DNA of 64,000 nt from Bordetella sp. H567 (lineage in GTDB: Bacteria > Pseudomonadota > Gammaproteobacteria > Burkholderiales > Burkholderiaceae_B), in NCBI RefSeq assembly GCF_001704295.1, contig NZ_CP012334.1:3856084-3920083 (forward strand), given 5' to 3'. Under the pieces are notes generated by a model. The model had not been told where the DNA came from. It searched no databases and worked only from the letters and a program-made list of their open reading frames with translations. A program made the position numbers and the translations under genes. Below are positions 27,252-37,183 of the stretch, piece by piece (within the stretch, counting starts at the first letter, position 1; the number at the start of each line of letters is the position of its first letter).

Positions 27252-27774
27252 CTATACGGGAACGTTTTCCATCCCGGCCGCCTCGGACTGCAGCGCGGCA
27301 GCCTCTAAACGGCTATGCGTCAGCGGCGCCAGCGCGCGATACCGGATCCGCCGCATGACGGTGCGGCCCAGTTGCGCGCGCGCATCGCTGTCCTGCGGGT
27401 CCAGTTGATTGCGCGCCAGTTCTTCCCGCAATTCCTGTTCGAACCCCGCTTCCAGCAAGCGATGCGCCTCCTGCTCCGCCTGCGTATATGCCCCGGGGTC
27501 CTTGCGCTGTAGCAGCGTTTGCCAGGGCTCGTAGTCCAGGACAAGGAAAGCGTCGAATTCCTCGCGAACCCAGCGCAAGTTTCAGTGCCTCGGACAATGC
27601 CGGGTCGCGGTGCGCGACGGGCTCGGCGCCGCCGGACGGACGCACCTGGGACAGGGCCTTGGCCATGCCGGCTCCGCTATCCACGCCGGCGTCTTCATCG
27701 CGGCCGCGCGGCACATGGGATAGCGGCGCAGCGGACTGGGCGATAAGCCCGGTGCTTGCGACTTGGGTACTCAA
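27252..27774 (-). pseudogene. Collapsed paralogue of the NEL-type effector
   Basis: A remnant in two frames. From TTG at 27774 (strong GGAGG site 7 bases before) about 65 codons resemble the start of the large effector at 28015-32832: AGMAKALSQVRPSGGAEP here versus AGMAAAFATVRAPRSAAEP there, and ALKL in both. At about 27580-27590 the frame changes and the text jumps to the effector's extreme C-terminus: REEFDAFLVLDYEPWQTLL here versus REEFDKYLVLDYEPWQTLL there, and on to the end at 27252. The total of 523 bases is not a multiple of three. The simplest reading is a large internal deletion of about 1,430 codons with loss of frame. The catalytic Cys region is gone, so no ligase activity can remain. 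Confidence 0.8.
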
Positions 27775-28014
27775 TCAAAAACCTCCACGTATAGCGTGCG
27801 TGTCGCCGATCGCGCAGCCGGGTAAAACAGATGCATGGGCATCCAGGCGTAGATCCGTATGCGGGAAAGCCTGGGCGTCGCCAGGATCAGCGGCATTCAG
27901 CTCGCCGGTTGTCCCGGGAGCTCGATGTGCTCGGCGTTCAGGAGATCACGCGTCAGCGGTTCCAGGCCTACCGCCGAAAGCGCGAGGCGGCAGCGTACGG
28001 CCTGCCAGGCCGGT
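27775..28014. other. Gap between the NEL remnant and the intact NEL gene
   Basis: About 240 bases without a credible gene. It should hold the promoter of the remnant (minus strand) and the end of the intact effector transcript. No T-run terminator was recognised. Confidence 0.35.
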
Positions 28015-31000
28015 CTAGTCCGCAACCGGCGCGGGATCGGACCGGTTCAGGTGCCTGTCCGTCAACGGCTTGAACGCCTGATAGCGGAGCTCGCGCATGA
28101 CACCCGGCCCCAGGTCCTTGCGGGCATCCGCCAGCAAGGCCTCGTCGGCCGGATCCAGGCCCAGCTTGACCGTTTCTTCGCGCAAGCGCTGCTCGAAAGT
28201 CGTCTCCAGCAGGCGCTGCGCTTCCTGTTCGGCATCCGCGTAGGCCTGGGCATCCTTGCGTTTGAGCAAGGTCTGCCACGGTTCGTAGTCCAGCACCAGG
28301 TACTTGTCGAACTCCTCGCGCTCACGTGCCAGCACGGTTTCACGCGCCTGGACCAGGTCATGGCCGGTCACGAACGAAAGATCATAGAACCGCATCGTGG
28401 GCGCCACCGTCGTCAGGCGCAGCGGATCGCGCAGCCGCACCAGGTAGGCCAGGTACAGTTCGACCGGATCGACCACGGGCCGGCCACGCTCATGATGCCG
28501 CGCAATCGCGGTCAATACGTCGATCCGGAACATCTGCCTGGCGGTATCCACGACGTCCCCGATGCGAGCGTCGTACAACCCCAGCCGAACGTCGTCGTTG
28601 CGGCGCAGATTCTGCAGGTCGTTCCAGGTTGCCACGAGGCGGTCTTCGCAGCTTTGCGTCGCGCCATGGCATACGGCCAGCGTCTCGTCGAGCAGCGTGC
28701 CGCGTTCCGGCTTCGACAGCTCGGTCAGCCAATCCTGTATCTGCGCCCGGAAACCGGCATCGTGATAGCTCGCTGTCGTACGCAGCCGGTCCAGGAACAG
28801 CGCGAACTCCATGGTTTCCGCGCGAGTACCGGCCACCCTGTCGATGGCATCCCACCGGGCCTGCGCCTGCGCCGACGGCTCGGTCCACCAGCGGCGCACG
28901 ACCTGCGCCACGCCGCGCGCGGGCGCCGCGGTGTTGCTGCCCGGTGCGGTAAAGAAGATACGCGGTCCGCGACCGCCGACCGCGATGATGGGAATCGCGC
29001 CGACAGCCAGCGGATTGCCGTCGAGCTGGATCGTGCATGCATGCAATCCGGCGATGCCGGCAGGGAGATCCTCGATGGCGTTGTGCTGCAATGCCAGCAG
29101 CGTCAGGCTGGACGGCAGGTCGTCGGGCAGACGTCGCAGACGGTTGCGGGAGACCGTCAGCACTTCGAGTTCGCGCGGCAAATTGGCCGGCACTTCGTGC
29201 AGGGCATTGGAAGCCGCTTCCAGAATCAGCAGCGTGGGCGGCAACGACGGCAAGGCTTGCAGCCGGTTCCAGGACACATGCAGCTCTTCCAGCGCGCCGG
29301 GCAAGTCGGGCAGGCTCGCCAGGCGGTTGTGCTCCGCCCGCAGGACCTCCAGACGCGGCGGCAGATCGTCCGGCAACCCGGTCAACGCATTGTTCGACAC
29401 ATCCAGCAGCTCCAGTCCGCGAGGCAGGCGTGCCGGCAAGGTCTCCAGGCTGTTCTCGTAAAGCACAAGCTCTTTCAAGCCGTCGGGAAGATCCGGGACG
29501 GCGGTCAGGCCGTTGCGTCCCAGCCCCAGCCGCTCCAGGCCGGCCGGCAGCACCATGGATGAACCGGCCAGACGATTGTTGGATACATGCAGCTCCTTCA
29601 GCCCGACGGGCAAGTTGGGCGGCAGCGCCGACATGCCGGTCCCTTCCGCGTAAAGAAAGCCCAGGCCGGCGGGGAGATTGCTCCAGTCGCGAATCGGGTT
29701 GTTGGATACGTTCAATGCCTTCGTATCGCCAGGCAAAGGCGGAATGCTGTCCAGGCCGCGATGGGAAAAGTTGAGCCGCACATGCGCGCGACCGTACTGG
29801 TTTCTCAGCAAGGCCTTCAAGGCGGTCCTGTCCAACCCGCCATAACAACGCATTTCGCGCAACTGCTGCCGCAGATACGCCACCACGGATTCGCGCGGCG
29901 ACATGAAGTCGGACGGCCTGCCCGCCACCGCCGCCGTGCGCGAGGGTTCGTGCGGATCCTGCGCAAGCCACCCGGTCCAGGCGGATTCCAGCCGTTCATC
30001 CAGGGGCGGGCCGCCCTGGGCCAGCAAGGCCTGGAAAGGGTCTTCGTTCTGCAGCACGCCCGTCATGTTGTTGTAGACCGCGCCCAATTCCTGCACGGCC
30101 GCCTCGGTGGTACCGTACCTCAGCGCCTCCAGGTCCAGGTGCCATGTCTTGCCGGGAGCCGGTTGATCCAGCGTCGGCCGGGCCGCAGCCGCGCTCGCGC
30201 CGGCACGCAGGACGATGTCGGGCGCCTGGTCCAGCAATTCGTAGTGGGCGCTCATCGCATTCAGGATCACCCTGCCGCGGCGATCCGCGGCGACACGATC
30301 GAGCAAGGCCTCCAGCGCGTGGGTCTGTTCAGGCGTTCCACCGCGCACGCCCCCGATCATTGCCGCGCGAAGGCGCGCCAGCTGCGCTGCGTCCGGGCTC
30401 ACCCGTACATCCGCGGCCGTTCCCGCGCCGCCACGCAGGCGCAGCCTTGTCGATCCCCCTCCCCCGGCCAGGCGCGGAACCGCGGCATGGCGCCATAAGC
30501 CCTCCGTGCCATCGTGGGCCAGGCGGTACGCGATAACGTCCGGCACGACGCCCTGGGGTGCCACCACGCGCCAGATCGGCTGCGCGCCCGTGGAAACCGC
30601 GGGATCCAGGACGACCTGCACGTAGTCGGCGCCCAGACGCGCATAATGGCTGCCATCCAGCGCGACCGTGCCGTCCCGCGCCATCCGCATACCGTCCAGC
30701 GTTCGTATGAGCTCCGGCGATCCGACACGGTAGCGTTCCAGGCTGGCCAGCGGCAGGGTCTGATGCAGCCACCCGCCGCTGTCGGCCACCAGCAGCGCGC
30801 CCATGCGCTGACCCGCCTCATCTATCTGCGTATACGTTCCGGCGCGATTGCCGTAGGGCAGCAGCGACAGCTTGTCGCCTTGCAGATTGCGCGCGGTAAG
30901 CCGCGGCATGGCGCTGATCGCGTCGACGGATTCCGCCCGCGCAACGGCACCTTCGCTCACGCGCCACACGCCGTCCGGGATCGTGGCCCCGCGCGCGCGT

Positions 31001-32832
31001 GCCGCCAGGCCATCCAGGATATCCGCCAGCCTGGGCGCCGTCGGCCGCAGCGCCTGCGCCACGCGCCGCACGTCCAGGGGCCGCAGGCGCCCCCAGCCTC
31101 CGACGACCGACCGGGCCACGCTGCCCTTGATGCGGTCGTACAGCAGCGGAATGCGGCCGGCCACGTGCCGCAGGCTGTTCAAGCCTTGCCTGCCCGCTAC
31201 CGAACCAAACCGCGCGCTCATGGCCAGCCAGGGCGCCGCGGAGCGGGCTGCCGCGCCTGTCAAGCGCACGCCGGCGCCCACCAGGGGCAGCAGGGAAAAC
31301 ACGTCCAGGCCGCCCTGCACGATGGCGGTGGGCAGGTCGCCCTTGCGTAACGCGACCACCATGGCGCGAAAGGGAATCAGGTTCAGCAGGTCATCCACGA
31401 TTTCCTCGGACGGCGTGTGCCCCCGCGCGGCTTCGCGTCCTTTTTCGACCTCGCCGCGGAATATGTCGGCTGACCATTGCCGCATGGCGGCGTGCGCGCC
31501 GGACCCCATTTCCTCCACGGCAACCCGTGGCGACCAGCGCGCGGGACCGCCCGCCAATGCCGCTCGCGCCTCGGCGTCTTCGAACACCCGTTCATGCTCG
31601 GCGCGTAGCCACGATTCGACGGATACGCCCGCCGGCAGCACGTGCACCGCGCCGGTTCGCGTCGAAATGAAGCATCGATGCAGGCCGCCGTTCAGGCCCT
31701 GGACGGAAACCAGGAATCCCTGTGACGGGACGGTACCGTACGAATCGGAATACTTGACCGAATCGCCCATGCGCATACCCATCGCCCGCGCGAAGAATCG
31801 CATCGTCGCCCGCGATATCGTCACCGTCGCGCCGGTCAGGTCGATGGCATGCTCGCGGGCATGCAGGGACAAGCGGGCGGACAGCCACTGGGCGAGCAGC
31901 GTGGACATGCGCTCCTTGTGGCCGTCGAAGCGCCGGCCGAACTCCGCGTCCAGCGACGCCGGCAATGCGTCCGCGATACGGGCGGCCTGTGCATCGGTCG
32001 GCAGGTCCCCACCGCGCATTTTCATTTTTCCGATGTCGCGCGCGTTCAGCGTATCCCGGTCGAAGTAGAACTGGCCCGCTTTCCAGGTTCGGATCAATGG
32101 CGGCGAAGATGCCGACACGCCATGGCGGATGGAGTGGTAGATGTTGTACATCAACACGTCGGGCTCGACGCCCTGCGCGTGCAGCAAGGCGTTGGCGAGT
32201 TGCTGGCGGCCCAGCAGGGGCGGCTCCGCCGCCATGGCATCCAGGGCCTGGTAAAGATCGATTTCGTCGGCGAATTCCGCCTGCACGAAGGCGCCGACCT
32301 GCTCGGCGATCTTGTCCTGGTCGCGCGCCGCCCATGCCGCCTCGTCCACCTTGCCTTCCACGCGGGCCACGGCAAGCAGGATGCTGTCCGTCGTGCCTGC
32401 CAGGATATGGTCGGCCACGGTCTGGCGGCCCAGGGCCGTCAGTTCTTCCGCGTCCAGCGCACGGTCGTCCAGGCCCAGTTCGCGCGCGGCGTGCACCCCC
32501 ACCTTGAAGGCCATCCGTTGACGGCTGTCCCGGGCGATCGATTCCGGTACGACGATCCCGGCGGCCTGGGCCGGCGGCGGTGGCGGTACGCGCGGCAGCC
32601 ACAAGGACAGCAGTTTCAGCGCGTCCGCGGGTTCAAGTTCGGCCGCGCCCGGCCGCGGCGTCGGCTCGGCCGCACTGCGCGGCGCGCGGACCGTGGCGAA
32701 GGCTGCGGCCATTCCCGCCAGCGGCGACCCGGTTTCGCCCTGTGCGGACTGCCCGGCATGCTCCCTGGATGCCTCACTGGGGGGCATGCCTGGGCGGATC
32801 GCGACCGCCCGATGTATGACTGCTTCACTCAA
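28015..32832 (-). CDS. Large LRR / NEL-type E3 ubiquitin-ligase effector-like protein
   Basis: A 1605-residue protein with no signal peptide. The N-terminal ~1000 residues resemble the dermonecrotic-toxin-like (DUF6543-type) region of large Pseudomonas and Burkholderiales proteins. About 1015-1280 holds twelve leucine-rich repeats of the IpaH/SspH form (for example LDVSNNALTGLPDDLPPRLE). About 1300-1605 is a NEL domain, the bacterial E3 ubiquitin-ligase fold of IpaH and SspH2, with the catalytic Cys in SCEDR at residue 1395 and the expected Asp two residues on. Such proteins are usually type III secretion effectors acting on host proteins. I choose TTG at 32832 because GGGAG lies 8 bases before it and the neighbouring remnant uses the same TTGAGT start; the ATG at 32868 would add 12 residues. 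Secretion route is inference. Confidence 0.88.
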   Translation of the reverse strand: MSEAVIHRAVAIRPGMPPSEASREHAGQSAQGETGSPLAGMAAAFATVRAPRSAAEPTPRPGAAELEPADALKLLSLWLPRVPPPPPAQAAGIVVPESIARDSRQRMAFKVGVHAARELGLDDRALDAEELTALGRQTVADHILAGTTDSILLAVARVEGKVDEAAWAARDQDKIAEQVGAFVQAEFADEIDLYQALDAMAAEPPLLGRQQLANALLHAQGVEPDVLMYNIYHSIRHGVSASSPPLIRTWKAGQFYFDRDTLNARDIGKMKMRGGDLPTDAQAARIADALPASLDAEFGRRFDGHKERMSTLLAQWLSARLSLHAREHAIDLTGATVTISRATMRFFARAMGMRMGDSVKYSDSYGTVPSQGFLVSVQGLNGGLHRCFISTRTGAVHVLPAGVSVESWLRAEHERVFEDAEARAALAGGPARWSPRVAVEEMGSGAHAAMRQWSADIFRGEVEKGREAARGHTPSEEIVDDLLNLIPFRAMVVALRKGDLPTAIVQGGLDVFSLLPLVGAGVRLTGAAARSAAPWLAMSARFGSVAGRQGLNSLRHVAGRIPLLYDRIKGSVARSVVGGWGRLRPLDVRRVAQALRPTAPRLADILDGLAARARGATIPDGVWRVSEGAVARAESVDAISAMPRLTARNLQGDKLSLLPYGNRAGTYTQIDEAGQRMGALLVADSGGWLHQTLPLASLERYRVGSPELIRTLDGMRMARDGTVALDGSHYARLGADYVQVVLDPAVSTGAQPIWRVVAPQGVVPDVIAYRLAHDGTEGLWRHAAVPRLAGGGGSTRLRLRGGAGTAADVRVSPDAAQLARLRAAMIGGVRGGTPEQTHALEALLDRVAADRRGRVILNAMSAHYELLDQAPDIVLRAGASAAAARPTLDQPAPGKTWHLDLEALRYGTTEAAVQELGAVYNNMTGVLQNEDPFQALLAQGGPPLDERLESAWTGWLAQDPHEPSRTAAVAGRPSDFMSPRESVVAYLRQQLREMRCYGGLDRTALKALLRNQYGRAHVRLNFSHRGLDSIPPLPGDTKALNVSNNPIRDWSNLPAGLGFLYAEGTGMSALPPNLPVGLKELHVSNNRLAGSSMVLPAGLERLGLGRNGLTAVPDLPDGLKELVLYENSLETLPARLPRGLELLDVSNNALTGLPDDLPPRLEVLRAEHNRLASLPDLPGALEELHVSWNRLQALPSLPPTLLILEAASNALHEVPANLPRELEVLTVSRNRLRRLPDDLPSSLTLLALQHNAIEDLPAGIAGLHACTIQLDGNPLAVGAIPIIAVGGRGPRIFFTAPGSNTAAPARGVAQVVRRWWTEPSAQAQARWDAIDRVAGTRAETMEFALFLDRLRTTASYHDAGFRAQIQDWLTELSKPERGTLLDETLAVCHGATQSCEDRLVATWNDLQNLRRNDDVRLGLYDARIGDVVDTARQMFRIDVLTAIARHHERGRPVVDPVELYLAYLVRLRDPLRLTTVAPTMRFYDLSFVTGHDLVQARETVLAREREEFDKYLVLDYEPWQTLLKRKDAQAYADAEQEAQRLLETTFEQRLREETVKLGLDPADEALLADARKDLGPGVMRELRYQAFKPLTDRHLNRSDPAPVAD

Positions 32833-32961
32833 CGCAACAACTCCCGACGAATAAGCCACCGGCGCCATGAGGCGCCGGCGGCTGGCATGGGCGGCGTGCC
32901 CATGCCGAGGTGGGTCGGTACGGAGATGCGCCGGTTCCTTGCGGCCCCGGTTAGTGGAAGG

Positions 32962-34347
32962 TCAGGCGGCCGGATCCCGCGCCGCATCCAGCAGCATATT
33001 CAGCGCGTCCCGCGTACGGGCCATCGCGGCCTGCTGGGCATCGGGTCCGGCATTGGGGGGGCCGTATGCCACCTGTGCACCATCCACGACGGCGACATAG
33101 GCGGCGCCCTTTGCATCCGACAGGGCCTCCAGGGCCACCGGCTCGGACTGCAGCCGCCGCATGACGGCGCCGGCATCCTTGGGATCGGCATAGGCCACCG
33201 AACACAGCAGTTCGTCGCCGTCCGTGGCCAGCAGGCGGAAACGGAAACTGCCGGTTTCGTCGCGGAAGCTGACGAAACGCGGCCCGCGCGCCAGGGCTTT
33301 TTTCGCGCCCTTGGCGGCGGCCGCCGGCTTGGACGCTTCCAGGCGGCGCAGGCCGACCGCATGGCGCAGCCGCGCGACGAACGGCGCGGCCAGCTTGCGC
33401 GCCTTGTCCGCGCCCGCCATGAGGATGTCCTCGATGCGTTCCGGCCTGCTCATCAGTTCGACGTAGCGCTCGCGCATATCGGCAACGCTGCCTTCCAGGA
33501 GTTCGCACAAGGCTTGCTTGGCGTCGCCCCAGCCCATGCCTTGCTCCAGCGCCTTGCGAAAGTCCGCGGACTGGCCGGCGGACGCGAAGGCGCGGTACAG
33601 CGTATACAGGTGCGAGTTCTCGGCATCCTTGGGTTCGCCGGGCTGGCGCGAGTCCGTCACGATGCGCATCACGGCGGCGCGCAGGGCCGCCGTGCCGCCT
33701 TCGAACAAGGGAATGGTGTTGTTATAGCTCTTGGACATCTTGCGTCCGTCCAGCCCGGGCAGGGTCGCGACTTCCTCGGCGATCACCACTTCGGGCAGGA
33801 CGAAATAGTCGTCGCCGTAGATATGGTTGAAGCGCTGCGCGATATCGCGCGCCATCTCCAGGTGCTGGATCTGGTCACGGCCGACGGGCACCTTGTGGGC
33901 GTTGAACAGCAGGATGTCGGCGGCCATCAGCACAGGATAGGAAAACAGCCCCATGCTGATGCCGTCGTCCGGGTCCACGCCCTTGGCGGTATTCTGGTCG
34001 ACCGACGCCTTGTAGGCATGGGCGCGGTTCATCAGGCCCTTGGGGGTCACGCAGGTCAGCAACCAGCACAGTTCCGGGATTTCAGGGATGTCCGATTGCC
34101 GATAGAACGTGACCCGCTCCGGGTCCAGCCCCGCCGCCAGCCAGGTTGCGGCGATCTCCAGCCGGGACCGCGCCACGCGCGCCGGATCCTCGGTGGTCTT
34201 GATCAGCGCGTGGTAGTCCGCCAGGAAGAAAAACGCATCCACGCCGGGCTGTTGGCTGGCCTGGATGGCGGGACGGATGGCGCCGGCGTAGTTGCCCAGA
34301 TGAGGGGTGCCGGAAGTCGTAATGCCGGTAAGGACGCGGGTAGTCAT
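32962..34347 (-). CDS. trpS: Tryptophanyl-tRNA synthetase with C-terminal extension
   Basis: A 461-residue class I aminoacyl-tRNA synthetase charging tRNA-Trp. The HIGH-type signature is TSGTPHLGNY at residue 10 and the KMSKS loop is GRKMSKSYNN at about 200. The core ends near residue 340. It is followed by an Ala/Lys linker and a ~75-residue domain starting PRFVSFRDETGSFRFRL that resembles the YegP/DUF1508 fold, plus a short helical tail. This extension is absent from E. coli TrpS (334 residues). The ATG at 34347 is chosen because similarity starts there; the frame is open further upstream. It sits 31 bases downstream of zapE on the same strand. Confidence 0.93.
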   Translation of the reverse strand: MTTRVLTGITTSGTPHLGNYAGAIRPAIQASQQPGVDAFFFLADYHALIKTTEDPARVARSRLEIAATWLAAGLDPERVTFYRQSDIPEIPELCWLLTCVTPKGLMNRAHAYKASVDQNTAKGVDPDDGISMGLFSYPVLMAADILLFNAHKVPVGRDQIQHLEMARDIAQRFNHIYGDDYFVLPEVVIAEEVATLPGLDGRKMSKSYNNTIPLFEGGTAALRAAVMRIVTDSRQPGEPKDAENSHLYTLYRAFASAGQSADFRKALEQGMGWGDAKQALCELLEGSVADMRERYVELMSRPERIEDILMAGADKARKLAAPFVARLRHAVGLRRLEASKPAAAAKGAKKALARGPRFVSFRDETGSFRFRLLATDGDELLCSVAYADPKDAGAVMRRLQSEPVALEALSDAKGAAYVAVVDGAQVAYGPPNAGPDAQQAAMARTRDALNMLLDAARDPAA

Positions 34348-34378
34348 GGCGGTGGGACGAGAAAAACAAAGGGCAAGT

Positions 34379-35470
34379 TTACAGCGCCACCGTATCGCGC
34401 CGCGTTGATTCCAGGTATTCCCGGGACTGCATCTCCAGGATCCGCGATACGGTGCGGTGGAACTCATTGGCCAGCGAGCCCTCCGTGTAAAGCAGTTCGG
34501 GCTCCACCGCGGCGGACATGATCAGCTTGACGCGGTGGTCATAGAACACGTCCACCAGCCACGTGAAGCGGCGCGCCTCGGAGGCATTGCGGGGCGCCAT
34601 CCTGGGCACGTCGGACAGGATCACCGCCTGGAAGCGGCTGGCGAGCTCCAGATAATCGTTCTGCGAACGCGGCCCGCCGCACAGCGTGGCGAAGTCGAAC
34701 CACACCACGCTGCCGGCCAGCGCCTTGGCGTTGAGCTCGCGGTGCTCGATATGCAGCACGGGTTTTTCCGGCGGATGGTCCGCCAGCTTGTCGAAAGCCT
34801 GCCGCAAGGCGGCGTCGGCCTCCGCGCCCAGCGGCGTATGGTACGCCTTGACCTGCTCCAGCGTGCGCCGGCGGTAGTCCACGCCTGCATCGACGTTCAA
34901 CACGTCCATGCGCGTCTTGATGAGCTCGATCGCCGGCAGTATGCGTTCGCGGTACAGCGCTTCGGGGTACAGCTTGTCCGGCTCGTAGTTCGACGTCATC
35001 ACGAATGACGTGCCGTTCTCGAACAGCTTGAGCAGCAGCCGGTGCAGGATCATCGCGTCCGCCACGTCCGACACGTGGAACTCATCGAAGCAGATCAGCC
35101 GGTAGCGCTTGGCGACCCGCCGCGCGACTTCGTCCAGCGGATCCTGCATGCCTTTGACTTCCTGCAGTTCGCGATGGATGCTGCGCATGAACTCATGGAA
35201 GTGGACGCGGGTCTTGCGCACCACCGGCACGGTGACATAGAAGGCATCCATCAGGAAGCTTTTGCCTCGCCCCACGCCGCCCCACAGGTACACGCCGCGC
35301 GGCACGTCGGGACGGTTCAGCAGCTTCTTCAGGGCGTTGGAACGCAAGGCCTTGAAGCCGACCCAATCGTCGTAGTACTTCTGCAGGCGGTCCACGGCGC
35401 GCTCCTGCGCCGCATCGGACTGATAACCGCGCTCGGCCAGCGCATGCTCGTAATACTCGCGGACATTCAT
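34379..35470 (-). CDS. zapE: ZapE, AFG1-family cell-division ATPase
   Basis: A 363-residue P-loop ATPase. Walker A is GGVGRGKSFLMDAF at about residue 65, Walker B is LICFDEFHVSD at about 124, and the AFG1-type C-terminal WLVDVFYDHRVKL is present. ZapE associates with the divisome and destabilises FtsZ bundles under stress in E. coli. It follows lpdA on the same strand after a strong terminator, so its transcription is probably separate, perhaps together with trpS. Confidence 0.93.
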   Translation of the reverse strand: MNVREYYEHALAERGYQSDAAQERAVDRLQKYYDDWVGFKALRSNALKKLLNRPDVPRGVYLWGGVGRGKSFLMDAFYVTVPVVRKTRVHFHEFMRSIHRELQEVKGMQDPLDEVARRVAKRYRLICFDEFHVSDVADAMILHRLLLKLFENGTSFVMTSNYEPDKLYPEALYRERILPAIELIKTRMDVLNVDAGVDYRRRTLEQVKAYHTPLGAEADAALRQAFDKLADHPPEKPVLHIEHRELNAKALAGSVVWFDFATLCGGPRSQNDYLELASRFQAVILSDVPRMAPRNASEARRFTWLVDVFYDHRVKLIMSAAVEPELLYTEGSLANEFHRTVSRILEMQSREYLESTRRDTVAL

Positions 35471-35487
35471 GGGGATGTTCCCGGATA

Positions 35488-35517
35488 TAAAAAAGGCGCC
35501 CCGTCATGGGGGCGCCC
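35488..35517 (-). terminator. Terminator after lpdA
   Basis: On the minus strand GGCGCCCC pairs with GGGGCGCC (35516-35509 with 35502-35495), followed by six T (35494-35489). It lies 75 bases beyond the lpdA stop and just before zapE. Confidence 0.9.
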
Positions 35518-35592
35518 GGCCTTGCTTCAGCCCCTCCGGACGACGCGCCGCCGTTTCGCACGGGGTATCGGGTGCGCCGGAGAGGCAAGGCC

Positions 35593-37020
35593 TTAGAAGT
35601 TCAGCGTACGCTTGTCCACCGCCAGGGCGGCTTCCTTCACGGCTTCCGACAGGGTCGGGTGCGCGTGGCAGATGCGCGCGATGTCTTCGGCCGCGCCGCG
35701 GAATTCCATGATGGTCACGGCTTCGGAAATCAGTTCCGACGCCATGGGACCCACGATGTGCACGCCCAGGACCTCGTCGGTCTTGGCATCGGCGATCACC
35801 TTGGCGAAGCCGGTGGTATCGCCCAGCGCCCGCGCGCGTCCATTGGCCAGGAAGGGGAAACTGCCGGCCTTGTATTCGCGGCCCTCGGCCTTGAGCTGCT
35901 GTTCGTTCTTGCCGACCCAGGCGATCTCCGGCGAGGTATAGATGACCCACGGCACCGTGTCGAGATTGACGTGCCCGTGCTGGCCAGCGATGCGCTCGGC
36001 CACCGCCACGCCTTCTTCTTCCGCCTTGTGCGCCAGCATCGGGCCGCGCACCACGTCGCCGATGGCCCATACATTGGGCAGATTGGTCTTGCATTCCGCG
36101 TCGACCGCGACAAAGCCGCGCTCGTCCAGCTTCAGGCCGACGGTGTCGGCCTTCAGGCCATCGGTATAGGGAAGGCGCCCGATCGACACGATCAGCTTGT
36201 CCACCGTCAGCGCCTGCTGCTCGCCCTTGGCGTCGGTATACGGTACGGTCACCGACTTGCCGTTGGCCTTCACTTCGCCGATCTTCACACCCATCTGGAT
36301 ATTCAGGCCCTGCTTGGTGAAGGCCTTCAGGGCTTCCTTGGCCACCTGCTGGTCGGCGGCGGCCAGGAATTCCGGCATGGCTTCCAGGATGGTGACTTCC
36401 GCGCCCAGGCGGCGCCACACGCTGCCCATTTCCAGCCCGATCACGCCGGCGCCGATAACGCCCAGCTTCTTCGGCACGGCGCCGATGGCCAGCGCGCCAT
36501 CGTTGGACAGGACGTTCTTTTCGTCGAAGGGCAGGCCCGGCAGCGCACGCGCCGCGGAACCCGTGGCCACGATGATGTGCTTGCCCACCAGGTCTTCCTG
36601 CGTGGGACCGGTCACCTTGATACCCCAGCCGCCCTCTACCTGGCCGGCGAATTCGCCCTTGCCATGGAAGAAAGCGACCTTGTTCTTCTTGAACAGGTAA
36701 AGGATGCCGTCATTGTTCTGCTTGACCACCGAATTCTTGCGGCCCAGCATGGTATCGACCTTGACGCTGGCGCCCTTGACTTCGATGCCGTGCTCGCCGA
36801 AGTGGTGGTTCAACTGCTCGTAGTGCTCGGACGACTGCAGCAGCGCCTTGGAGGGGATGCAGCCGACGTTGGTGCAGGTGCCGCCCGGGGCGGGGCCGCC
36901 CTGTGCGTTCTGCCAGGCGTCGATGCAGGCGACCGACATGCCGAGCTGGGCGGCGCGTATGGCCGCGATATAGCCGCCGGGGCCGGCGCCGATGACGATG
37001 ACGTCAAATTGTTTGGACAT
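35593..37020 (-). CDS. lpdA: Dihydrolipoyl dehydrogenase (E3) of 2-oxoglutarate dehydrogenase
   Basis: A 475-residue flavoprotein that reoxidises dihydrolipoyl groups with NAD. It has the N-terminal FAD loop [10 protein letters not shown], the redox Cys pair in [16 protein letters not shown] at about residue 47, the NAD-binding [13 protein letters not shown] near 183, and the C-terminal dimer domain with the catalytic [10 protein letters not shown]. No lipoyl domain is fused. It is the third gene after odhA and odhB, so it serves that complex (odhL in Bordetella nomenclature). The gap to odhB is 163 bases with GC-rich inverted repeats. The ATG at 37020 is the family start. Confidence 0.95.
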   Translation of the reverse strand: MSKQFDVIVIGAGPGGYIAAIRAAQLGMSVACIDAWQNAQGGPAPGGTCTNVGCIPSKALLQSSEHYEQLNHHFGEHGIEVKGASVKVDTMLGRKNSVVKQNNDGILYLFKKNKVAFFHGKGEFAGQVEGGWGIKVTGPTQEDLVGKHIIVATGSAARALPGLPFDEKNVLSNDGALAIGAVPKKLGVIGAGVIGLEMGSVWRRLGAEVTILEAMPEFLAAADQQVAKEALKAFTKQGLNIQMGVKIGEVKANGKSVTVPYTDAKGEQQALTVDKLIVSIGRLPYTDGLKADTVGLKLDERGFVAVDAECKTNLPNVWAIGDVVRGPMLAHKAEEEGVAVAERIAGQHGHVNLDTVPWVIYTSPEIAWVGKNEQQLKAEGREYKAGSFPFLANGRARALGDTTGFAKVIADAKTDEVLGVHIVGPMASELISEAVTIMEFRGAAEDIARICHAHPTLSEAVKEAALAVDKRTLNF

Positions 37021-37183
37021 GAATCTCTCGCGGTTGGTGCGGTGGGGACCGGTGTGGCGCCGGCCGACCGACGGGGTGAAGCGCAAGGCGGTAATGCTGG
37101 CCGCCGCGCCGGACGCCGCATGGCGTGCGTCCGCGGGCGGAGCGGGCGGCCCCGGGATGAAACCACGGGGACCGCGGCGCGGC

